From Streptomyces anulatus (GTDB lineage Bacteria; Actinomycetota; Actinomycetes; Streptomycetales; Streptomycetaceae): a DNA stretch of 64,000 bases. Every line of letters starts with the position of its first letter. Position 1 is the first letter of the stretch. Below, piece after piece: positions 22,608 through 31,506 of the stretch. The notes under the pieces are model-generated. The model searched no databases, was not told the DNA's origin, and was given only the letters and a program-made list of their open reading frames with translations. Position numbers and translations under genes: made by a program. Where the stretch lies: NCBI RefSeq assembly GCF_000721175.1, contig NZ_JOEZ01000001.1, positions 186,001 to 250,000 of the forward strand, in the 5' to 3' direction.

Positions 22608-24008
22608 ATGAGCGTTGTCACCAACACGACCACCATCGGCGCGATCGACGCACCGAGCCGCCGCAACACCGAGCTGGCGCTCGTCGTCTTCGCCGTCGCC
22701 ATCTCGGTGTTCGCCTACGCCAACGTGGGCCTCGCCCTCAACGGCGAACTGCCCTCGGGGATGCTCGGCTACGGGGCGGGACTCGCGCTGCTCGGTGGGG
22801 TCGCCCACCTCGCGGTCCGGAGGTTCGCGCCGTACGCGGACCCGCTGCTGCTGCCCCTGGCGACCCTGCTCAACGGGCTCGGCCTGGCGCTCATCTGGCG
22901 GCTGGACCAGTCCGAACGCTTCCAGGCCCTGGACACGTTCGCCCCCGCCGCCTCGAAGCAGCTGCTGTTCTCCGCCATCGGCGTGGGGATGCTGGTCGCG
23001 GTCCTGGCCATTCTGAAGGATCACCGCATCCTGCAGCGCTACACGTACATCTCCATGGTCGTGGCGCTGTTCCTGCTGATCCTGCCGATGTTCTTCCCCG
23101 CCGTGAACGGCGCCAAGATCTGGATCAAGATCCCCGGGGTCGGAACACTCCAGCCCGGCGAGTTCGCCAAGATCATCATCACCGTGTTCTTCGCGGGCTA
23201 CCTGATGGTCAAGCGGGACGCGCTGGCCCTGGCCAGCCGCCGGTTCATGGGCCTGTACCTCCCCCGAGGCCGTGACCTGGGCCCGATCCTGATGGTCTGG
23301 GCGTTCTCGATCCTGATCCTGGTCTTCGAGACCGACCTGGGCTCCTCACTGCTCTTCTTCGGCATGTTCGTCGTCATGCTGTACGTCGCCACCGAGCGCA
23401 CCAGCTGGATCGTCTTCGGTCTGCTGATGTCCGCGGCCGGCGCGGTCGGTGTCGCCTCGTTCGAACCGCACGTCCAGCAGCGCGTCACCGCCTGGCTCGA
23501 CCCGTTCGCGGGCTGGGGCAAGGAGGCCGCGAGCGAGCAGATGGCGAAGTCCCTGATGGCCTTCGGCTCCGGAGGCACCCTCGGGACCGGACTCGGCCAG
23601 GGCAACTCCGACCTGATCGGCTTCGCCGCCAACTCCGACTTCATCCTCGCCACGGTCGGCGAGGAGCTCGGGCTCGCCGGGATGATGGCCGTGCTCCTCG
23701 TCTACGGTCTGATCGTCGAGCGCGGAGTGCGCACCGCCCTCGCGGCCCGCGACCCGTTCGGCAAGCTGCTCGCGATCGGGCTCTCCGGCTCGTTCGCCAT
23801 CCAGGTGTTCGTCGTCGCCGGCGGTGTGATGGGCCTCATCCCGCTCACCGGTATGACGATGCCGTTCCTGGCGGCAGGTGGTTCCTCCGTGCTCGCCAAC
23901 TGGGCCCTGATCGCCATTCTGATCAGAATCAGCGACACCGCCCGCCGCCCGGCTCCTGCCCCCTCCCCATCCACGGACGCCGAGATGACCCAGGTGGTCC
24001 GACCGTGA
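22608..24008 (+). CDS. rodA: FtsW/RodA/SpoVE family peptidoglycan glycosyltransferase
   Basis: A 466-residue polytopic SEDS protein with about ten membrane segments. SEDS proteins polymerise lipid II into glycan strands with a cognate class B PBP. Conserved pieces include NGAKIWIKIPGVGTLQPGEF, FETDLGSSLLFFGMFVVMLY, the loop GSGGTLGTGLGQGNSDLIGF, and GMTMPFLAAGGSSVLANWAL near the end. The gene ends in GTGA overlapping the pbpA start, matching the functional pair. Confidence 0.93.
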   Translation: MSVVTNTTTIGAIDAPSRRNTELALVVFAVAISVFAYANVGLALNGELPSGMLGYGAGLALLGGVAHLAVRRFAPYADPLLLPLATLLNGLGLALIWRLDQSERFQALDTFAPAASKQLLFSAIGVGMLVAVLAILKDHRILQRYTYISMVVALFLLILPMFFPAVNGAKIWIKIPGVGTLQPGEFAKIIITVFFAGYLMVKRDALALASRRFMGLYLPRGRDLGPILMVWAFSILILVFETDLGSSLLFFGMFVVMLYVATERTSWIVFGLLMSAAGAVGVASFEPHVQQRVTAWLDPFAGWGKEAASEQMAKSLMAFGSGGTLGTGLGQGNSDLIGFAANSDFILATVGEELGLAGMMAVLLVYGLIVERGVRTALAARDPFGKLLAIGLSGSFAIQVFVVAGGVMGLIPLTGMTMPFLAAGGSSVLANWALIAILIRISDTARRPAPAPSPSTDAEMTQVVRP

Positions 24009-25462
24009 ACAAGCCCCTCCGTCGGATCGCGATCTTCTGCGGCATCCTCGTCCTCGCGCTCCTCATCCGCGACAACTGGCTCCAGTACGTCCGTGCCGAC
24101 GAACTGAACAGCCACCAGTACAACCGCCGCGTCGAGATCGAGCGGTACGCCCACGAGCGCGGCGACATCATCGTCGACGGCAAGGCGATCACCGGCTCCG
24201 TCGAGACCGAGGACAGCGACTTCACGTACAAGCGGGTCTGGAAGAACGGGCCCCTGTGGGCCCCCGTGACCGGCTATTCCTCACAGGCCTTCGACTCCTC
24301 GCAGCTGGAGAACCTGGAAGACGGCATCCTCACCGGCAACGACGACCAGCTGTTCTTCGACCGGACGCTGTCGATGTTCACCGGCGAGAAGAAGCGGGGC
24401 GGCAACATCGTCACCACGCTGAACGGTGATGCCCAGAAGGCCGCCTTCAAGGGGCTCGGCGAGAAGAAGGGCGCGGTGGTCGCCCTCGACCCGAAGAGCG
24501 GCGCCATCCTCGCCCTCGCCAGCACCCCGTCCTACGATCCCTCGGTCTTCGCCGGGAACTCGCTCAAGGACTCGGACAACCGGCAGAAGCTCCTGAAGGA
24601 CAAGGACAAGCCGATGCTCAACCGGGCATTGCGCGAGACCTACCCCCCGGGCTCCACCTTCAAGGTCGTCACCGCCGCCGCCGCCCTGGAGAACGGGCTC
24701 TACGACGACATCGACGCCAAGACGGACTCGCCGCTGCCCTGGACGCTGCCGCAGTCGACCACGCAGCTCAGGAACGAGGGCGACATCCCCTGCGAGAACG
24801 CCACGCTGCGCGAGGCCCTGCGGGTGTCGTGCAACACCGTCTTCGGCAAGATGAGCGACGACCTCGGCAACAAGAAGATGATCGAGCAGACGGACAGGTT
24901 CGGCTTCAACAAGGAAGTCTTCACGCCCGTCCGAGCCGACGCGAGCATCTACCCCGAGGACAACAGGCCGCAGAACGCCATGGCCGGCATCGGCCAGGCG
25001 TCCAACCGGACCACCCCGCTCCAGATGGCCATGGTCGCCTCCGCGATCGCCAACGACGGCAAGCTGATGGAGCCGTACATGGTCGCCGAGCGCCAGGCGC
25101 CCAACCTGGACCCGGTCTACACGCACGACCCCAAGGAGCTCAGCCGCGCGCTCTCCGGTGAGAACGCCCAGAAGGTCCAGCAGATGATGGAGACCGTCGT
25201 CAAGGACGGCACGGGAACCAGAGCGCAGATCCCCGGCGTCACAGTGGGCGGCAAGACCGGTACCGCACAGCACGGTCTGAACAACAGCGAGAAGCCGTAC
25301 GCCTGGTTCATCTCGTACGCGAAGACCGACAACGGCTCCCCGGTCGCCGTCGCCGTCGTGGTCGAGGACGGCAACGCCAACCGGGACGACATCTCCGGTG
25401 GCGGCCTGGCCGCCCCCATCGCGCGCGACGTGATGAAGGCGGTCATCGACAGCAGGAAGTGA
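24005..25462 (+). CDS. pbpA: Class B penicillin-binding protein PBPA (PbpA)
   Basis: A 485-residue transpeptidase that cross-links peptidoglycan made by the adjacent RodA. A short cytoplasmic tail and one membrane helix (IAIFCGILVLALLIRDNW) precede the dimerisation domain. The catalytic motifs are STFK in PPGSTFKVVTAAAA, SCN in RVSCNTVFGKM, and KTGT in GGKTGTAQHG. The GTG start overlaps rodA by four bases. In mycobacteria PbpA acts at the septum and is controlled by PknB. Confidence 0.94.
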   Translation: MNKPLRRIAIFCGILVLALLIRDNWLQYVRADELNSHQYNRRVEIERYAHERGDIIVDGKAITGSVETEDSDFTYKRVWKNGPLWAPVTGYSSQAFDSSQLENLEDGILTGNDDQLFFDRTLSMFTGEKKRGGNIVTTLNGDAQKAAFKGLGEKKGAVVALDPKSGAILALASTPSYDPSVFAGNSLKDSDNRQKLLKDKDKPMLNRALRETYPPGSTFKVVTAAAALENGLYDDIDAKTDSPLPWTLPQSTTQLRNEGDIPCENATLREALRVSCNTVFGKMSDDLGNKKMIEQTDRFGFNKEVFTPVRADASIYPEDNRPQNAMAGIGQASNRTTPLQMAMVASAIANDGKLMEPYMVAERQAPNLDPVYTHDPKELSRALSGENAQKVQQMMETVVKDGTGTRAQIPGVTVGGKTGTAQHGLNNSEKPYAWFISYAKTDNGSPVAVAVVVEDGNANRDDISGGGLAAPIARDVMKAVIDSRK

Positions 25463-25633
25463 GACCTGTCACGGCGGCCGCCCGTCATACCGGACTTCGG
25501 ATACCGGTCGGATATCGGCTGCCGGGTGCGGGCTGATCACGTCACCCGTGCCCGGTAGCGTATGCGCGAACAGCGCACCGCCGCGGACCACACACGGGTG
25601 CGGTCGGGACTGACGGAGAGGGCTGGAACAGTT

Positions 25634-27619
25634 ATGGAAGAGCCGCGTCGCCTCGGCGGCCGGTACGAGCTGGGCTCGGTGCTCGGCCGTGGTGGCATGG
25701 CCGAGGTCTACCTCGCGCACGACACCCGGCTCGGCCGCACCGTAGCTGTGAAGACGCTCCGGGCCGATCTGGCCCGTGACCCGTCGTTCCAGGCCCGGTT
25801 CCGCCGTGAGGCCCAGTCGGCCGCCTCGCTCAACCACCCCGCGATCGTCGCCGTGTACGACACCGGCGAGGACTACGTCGACGGGGTCTCCATCCCGTAC
25901 ATCGTGATGGAGTACGTCGACGGGTCGACGCTGCGGGAACTGCTGCACTCCGGTCGCAGGCTGCTCCCCGAGCGCACACTGGAGATGACGGTCGGCATCC
26001 TCCAGGCCCTGGAGTACTCGCACCGCGCCCAGATCGTCCACCGCGACATCAAACCGGCGAACGTCATGCTGACGCGCACCGGTCAGGTCAAGGTCATGGA
26101 CTTCGGCATCGCCCGCGCCATGGGCGACTCCGGGATGACGATGACGCAGACCGCCGCGGTCATCGGCACCGCCCAGTACCTCTCCCCGGAGCAGGCCAAG
26201 GGCGAGCAGGTCGACGCGCGCTCCGACCTGTACTCCACCGGCTGCCTGCTGTACGAGCTGCTCGCCGTGCGGCCCCCGTTCGTCGGGGACTCGCCCGTCG
26301 CGGTGGCCTACCAGCACGTCCGGGAGGAGCCGCAGCCGCCGAGCAACTTCGACCCCGAGATCACGCCCGAGATGGACGCGATCGTCCTCAAGGCGCTGAC
26401 CAAGGACCCGGACTACCGCTACCAGTCCGCCGACGAGATGCGGGCCGACATCGAGGCCTGCCTCGACGGCCGGCCGGTCGCGGCCACGGCGGCGATGGGC
26501 GCAGCGGGGTACGGGGGCTATGACGGCTACAACAGCGACCAGCCCACCGCCGCCCTGCACCCGGCCGATCCGAACAACGCCCAGACGTCGATGCTGCCCC
26601 CGGTCAACCCGGACGACGGCGGCTACGGCTACGACGACCGCCAGGGCCGCCGGCGCCAGCAGAAGAAGAGCAACACCTCGACGATCCTGCTGATCGTCGC
26701 GGGCATCCTGGTGCTCATCGGCGCGGTCCTGATCGGCCGGGTGATCTTCGCCCCGAGCAGCGACGACGGCCAGATCAAGGCCCCGAACCTGGTGGGCTCC
26801 ACGCTCGAGGGCGCGGAAAGACTCGCGGGCAACGCCGGCGTCACCGTGAAGGTCGGCGCCGAGGAGCCGTGCGAGGACCAGGAGAAGGGCGAGATCTGCT
26901 CGCAGGATCCGTCGGCCGACGTGATGATGGACAAGGACGGCACCGTCACGGTCGTCGTCTCCACCGGAGCGCCGAAGACCGAGGTCCCCAACGTCCTGGA
27001 GAAGTCCGAGGACGGCGCACGCCAGGTCCTGGAGGACAAGGGCTTCACGGTCAACGTCACCACGGAGGAGTCCGAGGCGACCGAGGGCAGCGTGATCAAG
27101 CAGGACCCCAAGGGCGGCGACAAGGCCGAGGCCGGGGCCGAGATCACCATCACCGTGGCCATGCAGACGACCGACCCGATGCCCGACGTGCGCACCCGTC
27201 AGTACGACGCCGCCGTGGCCCAGCTCAACCAGCTCGGTTTCACCAACGTCTCACGGGCCGACGTGGACTCGGAGAAGCCGGCCGGGGAGGTGGTCGAGCA
27301 GACCCCCGCGGGGCCGAGCAAGCAGGCCAAGGACGTGCAGATCGTCCTGAAGGTCTCCAAGGGGCCGGCGCAGCCGGAGCAGGTCCAGATCCCCGGTGAC
27401 ATCGGCGGCAAGCCGTACAAGGACGTGAAGGACCAGCTCGAAGGGCTCGGCTTCGTGGTCGCGCTGTCCCCGGGTTCGGTGGACAAGCCGAGCGCCCCGG
27501 TCATCACCAGCAGCCCGGCGCCGACCGCCCAGGCGGACAAGGGCAGCACCGTCACCCTCGTGACCATCGAGGGCGGAGGGAACGGCGGAGGCGGCCTCTT
27601 CGGAGGCCGGGGCGACTGA
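25634..27619 (+). CDS. pknB: PASTA-domain Ser/Thr protein kinase PknB
   Basis: A 661-residue membrane kinase. The kinase domain (about 10-275) has LGRGGMAEVY, AVKTL, IVHRDIKPANV, VMDFGIA, and a phosphorylatable activation loop MTMTQTAAVIGTAQYLSPEQ like that of M. tuberculosis PknB. A juxtamembrane linker and the helix ILLIVAGILVLIGAVLIGRV lead to four extracellular PASTA repeats (starting near APNLVGSTL, TEVPNVLEK, DPMPDVRTR and VQIPGDIGG), which sense muropeptides or lipid II. It ends in a Gly-rich tail. ATG 25634 is preferred over upstream in-frame starts because of GGAGAGG and family length. The 171-bp gap before it probably has its own promoter. Confidence 0.94.
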   Translation: MEEPRRLGGRYELGSVLGRGGMAEVYLAHDTRLGRTVAVKTLRADLARDPSFQARFRREAQSAASLNHPAIVAVYDTGEDYVDGVSIPYIVMEYVDGSTLRELLHSGRRLLPERTLEMTVGILQALEYSHRAQIVHRDIKPANVMLTRTGQVKVMDFGIARAMGDSGMTMTQTAAVIGTAQYLSPEQAKGEQVDARSDLYSTGCLLYELLAVRPPFVGDSPVAVAYQHVREEPQPPSNFDPEITPEMDAIVLKALTKDPDYRYQSADEMRADIEACLDGRPVAATAAMGAAGYGGYDGYNSDQPTAALHPADPNNAQTSMLPPVNPDDGGYGYDDRQGRRRQQKKSNTSTILLIVAGILVLIGAVLIGRVIFAPSSDDGQIKAPNLVGSTLEGAERLAGNAGVTVKVGAEEPCEDQEKGEICSQDPSADVMMDKDGTVTVVVSTGAPKTEVPNVLEKSEDGARQVLEDKGFTVNVTTEESEATEGSVIKQDPKGGDKAEAGAEITITVAMQTTDPMPDVRTRQYDAAVAQLNQLGFTNVSRADVDSEKPAGEVVEQTPAGPSKQAKDVQIVLKVSKGPAQPEQVQIPGDIGGKPYKDVKDQLEGLGFVVALSPGSVDKPSAPVITSSPAPTAQADKGSTVTLVTIEGGGNGGGGLFGGRGD

Positions 27620-27651
27620 GCCCCCGCACACCCGCCCCGCACGTACGGCGT

Positions 27652-27685
27652 AGGGCCCCGGTCACCGCGATGGTGCCGGGGCCCT
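27652..27685. terminator. Terminator between pknB and the convergent sortase operon
   Basis: AGGGCCCCGG (27652-27661) pairs with CCGGGGCCCT at 27676-27685, extended inward by a CACC/GGTG stem with one bulged base. Confidence 0.75.
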
Positions 27686-27734
27686 TCCCGTGAGCGGGTG
27701 CGTGAGCGCGTCTGCGGGTGCTCGGCGCGGTGGC

Positions 27735-28463
27735 TCAGCGCAGCTCGGCCGGGACCGTGCGGTCCTGGTCGACCTTCTCCGTACGCTCCAGCTCGCCCCA
27801 CACGATGTACCGGTACTTCGAGGTGTAGACCGGGGTGCAGGTCGTCAGCGTGATGTAGCGGCCGGGCTCCTCGACGCCCGACTCCTCCGGGACCGGCCGG
27901 ATCACGTCGACGTTGAACTTCGACGTCTCGGGGAGCGTCTTGTAGACCTTGTAGACGTACCAGGTGTCCTTGGTCTCGAAGACGACCGGATCACCGTTCT
28001 TCAGCTTGTGGATGTTGTGGAACTTCGCGCCGCGCCCGTCGCGGTGCGCGGCCAGCGTGAAGTTGCCCTCGTCGTCCCAGGGGAGGGCCGACTCGACGGG
28101 GTCCGTGTAGTAGCCCGCGATGCCGTTGTTCAGGGTCTTGGGGTCGGTGCCCTTCTTGACCAGCACCTCGCCGTTCTTCATGGCGGGCACGTGCAGGAAG
28201 CCGATGCCGTCCTTGGTGTCCAGGGCGCCCGGTCCGTCCGCCCACCGGCTGCGGACCGTGTCGCCCTGCTTGTCGGCCTCGCGGTCGGCGAGCACGTTGG
28301 TCCACCACAGGGAGTACGCGACGAACAGCGCGAGCACCAGGCCCGCGGTGATCAGCAGTTCGCCGAAGACGCTGACGGCCGTCGCGACGGGGTGGCGGCC
28401 GCGCCGGCGCGCCGGGGGCGGGGACGTGTGGGTCCGCTCGTCGTGCTCGGTCCTCGCTGCCAC
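27735..28463 (-). CDS. Class E sortase (first of three)
   Basis: A 242-residue membrane-anchored transpeptidase that would join LAXTG-type surface proteins to the cell wall. An Arg/Pro-rich tail is followed by one membrane helix (ELLITAGLVLALFVAYSLWW). The sortase core has the catalytic His in NFTLAAHRDG, the Cys in ITLTTCTPVYTSKYR and the downstream Arg (YRYIVWGELE). The GTG start at 28463 is 25 bp from the end of the second sortase gene, so the two are probably one transcript. It is similar to its two neighbours, suggesting tandem duplication. Confidence 0.9.
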   Translation of the reverse strand: MAARTEHDERTHTSPPPARRRGRHPVATAVSVFGELLITAGLVLALFVAYSLWWTNVLADREADKQGDTVRSRWADGPGALDTKDGIGFLHVPAMKNGEVLVKKGTDPKTLNNGIAGYYTDPVESALPWDDEGNFTLAAHRDGRGAKFHNIHKLKNGDPVVFETKDTWYVYKVYKTLPETSKFNVDVIRPVPEESGVEEPGRYITLTTCTPVYTSKYRYIVWGELERTEKVDQDRTVPAELR

Positions 28464-28488
28464 CGCACCGTCCCTGTCGTGAGGATGT

Positions 28489-29889
28489 TCAGCCGACGAG
28501 CGCGTCGGGCTTTCCCTCGCTGCGCGGCCGTTCGTCGACCATCTTGCCCCAGACGATCAGCCGGTAGGTACTCGTGAATTCCGGGGTGCAGGTCGTCAGC
28601 GTGAGGTATTTGCCCGGCCCCTTGAACCCTGAACCGACCGGGACCGGCTCGATCACCGAGATGTTGGACGGCGAGGTCTGCGGCAGGATGCTGGCCATCT
28701 CGTACGTGTAGTACGCGTCCCGCGTCTCGACCACGATCGGGTCGCCGGGGCTGAGCTTGTTGATGTAGCGGAACGGCTCGCCGTGCGTATTGCGGTGACC
28801 GGCCACCGCGAAGTTGCCCTGCTTGTCGGAAGGCATCGCCGTCTTGAGCTTGCCCTCCCCGTAGTGGCCGATCATCCCCCGGTCGAGGACCTTCTCCTTG
28901 TCGATGCCCTCGGCGATCGGCGCGACGACGTCCAGCTTGGGGATGTGCATGATCGCGAAGCCCTGGCCGGGTGCGAACACCCCGGGCTTCCGGTCGCCGC
29001 TGGCCCATTCGTCCTGGATGCGGTTGGTCTCGTTGCCGGCGATCTGCTCGGCCCGGATGTTGGTCCACCAGAGCTGGTAGGTGACGAACAGCAGCATCAG
29101 GACGCCCAGCGAGATGAACACCTCGCCGACCACCCGGCTGGCGACGACCGCCGGGCTGTCCTTCGCCGCCTTCGCCGCACGCCGGGCCTCCATGCGGGAC
29201 ATCGGGGCGGCGGCCGGGGCGGCCTGCTCCACGACCGGTCCCTGGCGCCGACGGCCGCGCCCCTTGGCCGCCCGTCGCCGCTCGGCCCGCCCGCCGGAGG
29301 GAGACGCGGAGGCGGGGGCGGGCTCAGGGACCGGCTCGGGGGCGGGCTCGAAGACCGGCTCGGCCGGGATGCGGGCCATGACTTCGGTGCGCTGTTCCGC
29401 GAGCCCCCCGGCGACAGCGGCGATGACCTCGGTGCGCGGTTCCGCGGGGAGGTCCGGGGCCGGGATGCGCTCCTCGGCCGGAGCCACCGGTGCCGCCGGT
29501 GCCGCCGGTGCCGCCGGTGCCGCCGGTGCCGCCGGGGAAGAAGGAGCCGCCGGAGCTATTCGCGCAGACGGCTCCTGGGGGCCGTACCAGTCGCGTTGGT
29601 ACCCGGCGGGGTCGTACCACTCGTTCGGGGCTCCCTGGGGCTGCTGGGCCCCTTGGTGGAGTGCGTACCCGGGCTCGTACGCGGACCCGTGCCCGTCGTC
29701 GTACACAGGTTCCGCCGCCGGGATGTTGTCCGTCCGGAACCACGGCGAGGCGTGCCCGCCGGGCAGGGGATCGTTGAGCGGATCCGCGAGGCCGTCCACC
29801 GCCGCCACGAACGCGCCGTCGGCCCCGTACGCCCCGTGCGCGTCAGGGCCCTCCGGTCCGGCGTCGGGCCCGGGGCGGCCCGCGGTCAC
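28489..29889 (-). CDS. Class E sortase with long Pro/Ala-rich cytoplasmic region (second of three)
   Basis: A 466-residue protein. The first 230 or so residues are low complexity, including an Ala-Ala-Pro run and an acidic Glu-Pro run. A basic stretch and a membrane helix (VFISLGVLMLLFVTYQLWW) precede the sortase domain, with His in NFAVAGHRNTHG, Cys in LTLTTCTPEFTSTYR and the matching Arg. The long cytoplasmic part is atypical for sortases. The GTG at 29889 overlaps the pabA stop by four bases, tying its translation to that gene. Confidence 0.87.
   Translation of the reverse strand: MTAGRPGPDAGPEGPDAHGAYGADGAFVAAVDGLADPLNDPLPGGHASPWFRTDNIPAAEPVYDDGHGSAYEPGYALHQGAQQPQGAPNEWYDPAGYQRDWYGPQEPSARIAPAAPSSPAAPAAPAAPAAPAAPVAPAEERIPAPDLPAEPRTEVIAAVAGGLAEQRTEVMARIPAEPVFEPAPEPVPEPAPASASPSGGRAERRRAAKGRGRRRQGPVVEQAAPAAAPMSRMEARRAAKAAKDSPAVVASRVVGEVFISLGVLMLLFVTYQLWWTNIRAEQIAGNETNRIQDEWASGDRKPGVFAPGQGFAIMHIPKLDVVAPIAEGIDKEKVLDRGMIGHYGEGKLKTAMPSDKQGNFAVAGHRNTHGEPFRYINKLSPGDPIVVETRDAYYTYEMASILPQTSPSNISVIEPVPVGSGFKGPGKYLTLTTCTPEFTSTYRLIVWGKMVDERPRSEGKPDALVG
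29489..29533. repeat. Five 9-bp tandem repeats inside the second sortase gene
   Basis: Five perfect copies of GGTGCCGCC (plus strand) encode the Ala-Ala-Pro run of the cytoplasmic region. Copy number is likely to vary between strains without breaking the frame. Confidence 0.8.
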
Positions 29890-30524
29890 GCGGCGGCCTT
29901 GCCCACCACCGGCGCGAGCCCCGCCGACCGCGCGACGGCCCCCTGGTCCCCGCACTGCTCCAGCCAGTTGGCGAGCATCAGGTGGCCGTGCTCGGTGAGC
30001 ACCGACTCGGGGTGGAACTGCACGCCCTCCACCGCCCGGTCACGGTGGCGCAGCCCCATGATGATGCCGTCCGCCGTGCGGGCGGTGACCTCCAGCTCCG
30101 GGGGCAGCGCCCCCGGTTCGGCGGCGAGCGAGTGGTAACGCGTCGCGGTGAAGGGCGACGGCAGCCCGGCGAAGACGCCCTTGCCCTCGTGGGTCACGGG
30201 GGAGGTCTTGCCGTGCAGCAGTTCGGGGGCCCGGTCGACGACCCCGCCGTACGCGACCGCCATCGACTGCATCCCCAGGCAGACGCCGAAGACCGGAACG
30301 CCGGTGTCCGCGCAGTGACGGACCATCTCGACGCAGACGCCGGCCTGCTCGGGCGTGCCGGGGCCCGGCGAGAGCAGGACGCCGTCGAAGCCGTCCTGGG
30401 CGTGGGCGGTGGTCACCTCGTCGTTGCGCAGCACCTCGCACTCGGCGCCGAGTTGGTAGAGGTACTGAACGAGGTTGAAGACGAAGCTGTCGTAGTTGTC
30501 CACGACGAGGATGCGTGCGCTCAC
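29886..30524 (-). CDS. pabA: Anthranilate/aminodeoxychorismate synthase glutamine amidotransferase subunit
   Basis: A 212-residue class I glutamine amidotransferase of the TrpG/PabA type. It hydrolyses glutamine and channels ammonia to a chorismate-using partner. The motifs are ILVVDNYDSFVFNLVQYL, LSPGPGTPEQAG, the nucleophile in GVCLGMQSMAV, and the catalytic His and Glu in VEGVQFHPESVLTEHG. No TrpE/PabB partner is in the window, so folate or tryptophan use cannot be decided. It lies between a 62-residue membrane protein and a sortase, overlapping both by four bases. Confidence 0.9.
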   Translation of the reverse strand: MSARILVVDNYDSFVFNLVQYLYQLGAECEVLRNDEVTTAHAQDGFDGVLLSPGPGTPEQAGVCVEMVRHCADTGVPVFGVCLGMQSMAVAYGGVVDRAPELLHGKTSPVTHEGKGVFAGLPSPFTATRYHSLAAEPGALPPELEVTARTADGIIMGLRHRDRAVEGVQFHPESVLTEHGHLMLANWLEQCGDQGAVARSAGLAPVVGKAAA

Positions 30525-30709
30525 CGGTCGGCTCCTGCTCCACCGGCGCTCGCGCCGTCGACGGTCACGTCACCGAACGGAAGCAGCGGTTCCGCCCACG
30601 GGAAGACGTACTGGAACAGCGCGTAGACGACCGTCAGAACCAGCACGAGCGAGATGACACTCCGCACCCATGCGTTGCCCGGCAGATGCCGCCAGATCCA
30701 GCCGTACAT
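30521..30709 (-). CDS. Small membrane protein, 62 residues
   Basis: The sequence begins MYGWIWRHLPGNAWVRSVIS, has one hydrophobic helix (LVLVLTVVYALFQYVFPWAE) and ends in a Gly/Ala tail. ATG 30709 has a GGAGGGG a few bases upstream. Its TGA overlaps the pabA GTG, so it is translationally coupled. I believe this small protein is conserved in this place in streptomycetes; no function is known. Confidence 0.75.
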   Translation of the reverse strand: MYGWIWRHLPGNAWVRSVISLVLVLTVVYALFQYVFPWAEPLLPFGDVTVDGASAGGAGADR

Positions 30710-30787
30710 GCTGACCCCTCCATTCGGTACCCGACCCAGACTAGAGGGCCGCGGCCGGGGAGTGGGTCAGCTGGGGAAAAGCTCGGG

Positions 30788-31477
30788 TCAGCGGGAGAGA
30801 GCCTGCGGTCTCCCGGCGCTCACCGGCCGCGTCGCGTCCAGATGGGCCCAGGCGATCAGCCGGTGGCTGCTGCCCCATTCCGGCTCGCACGTGGTGAGCG
30901 TCAGATAGCGCCCGGCGCCCTCGAAGCCGGAGCCGCGGGGCACCGGGTCGACGACGGCGGTGTCGGTGGGCACGGTCCGGTACGGCTTCTTCGCGATGCG
31001 GTACGTGAACCAGGTCGTGCCGTCGTTGACGACCACCGCGTCCCCGGGACGCAGCTTCGGGAAGTCCTTGAAGGGGTCGCCGTACGTCCGCCGGTGCCCG
31101 GCCACCGCGAAGTTGCCCGTGTCACCGGGGCGGGCGGTTCCGCTGTAGTGCCCGAGCCCCTTCTGCAAGGTTCTGACCTCGGTGTTCTCCAGGACGGGCC
31201 ACTCCCAGCCGGCGCCGAAGCGGGGGATGTGCAGCATCGCGAAGGGTTTTCCGTCGCGGTACGGGGCCGGGGCGGAGGGCTCCGCGGAGTCGGGTGGCGG
31301 GGCCGGCGCCACGGGCTGCCGGGCCCACCGGCTGTGGAGCGTGTCGATCTCGTCCTCGGCCGCGTCGGCCGCTTTCACGCCCGTCCAGAACAGGAAATAG
31401 ACGACGAACAGGATGATCAGCGCGCCCACGGTGATGCAGAGCTCGCTGAAGGTCCTGACGACGAGTCGCACCGGCAC
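30788..31477 (-). CDS. Class E sortase (third of three)
   Basis: A 229-residue sortase with a short N-terminus, a membrane helix (LCITVGALIILFVVYFLFW), the catalytic His in NFAVAGHRRTYG and the Cys in LTLTTCEPEWGSSHR with its Arg. It lacks the long cytoplasmic region of the second sortase. The GTG at 31477 follows GGGAGG. It starts 29 bp after the DUF881 gene and probably shares that transcript. Confidence 0.9.
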   Translation of the reverse strand: MPVRLVVRTFSELCITVGALIILFVVYFLFWTGVKAADAAEDEIDTLHSRWARQPVAPAPPPDSAEPSAPAPYRDGKPFAMLHIPRFGAGWEWPVLENTEVRTLQKGLGHYSGTARPGDTGNFAVAGHRRTYGDPFKDFPKLRPGDAVVVNDGTTWFTYRIAKKPYRTVPTDTAVVDPVPRGSGFEGAGRYLTLTTCEPEWGSSHRLIAWAHLDATRPVSAGRPQALSR

Positions 31478-31506
31478 GGGACGGCCTCCCCGGGTTCAGC
31501 TCGGGC

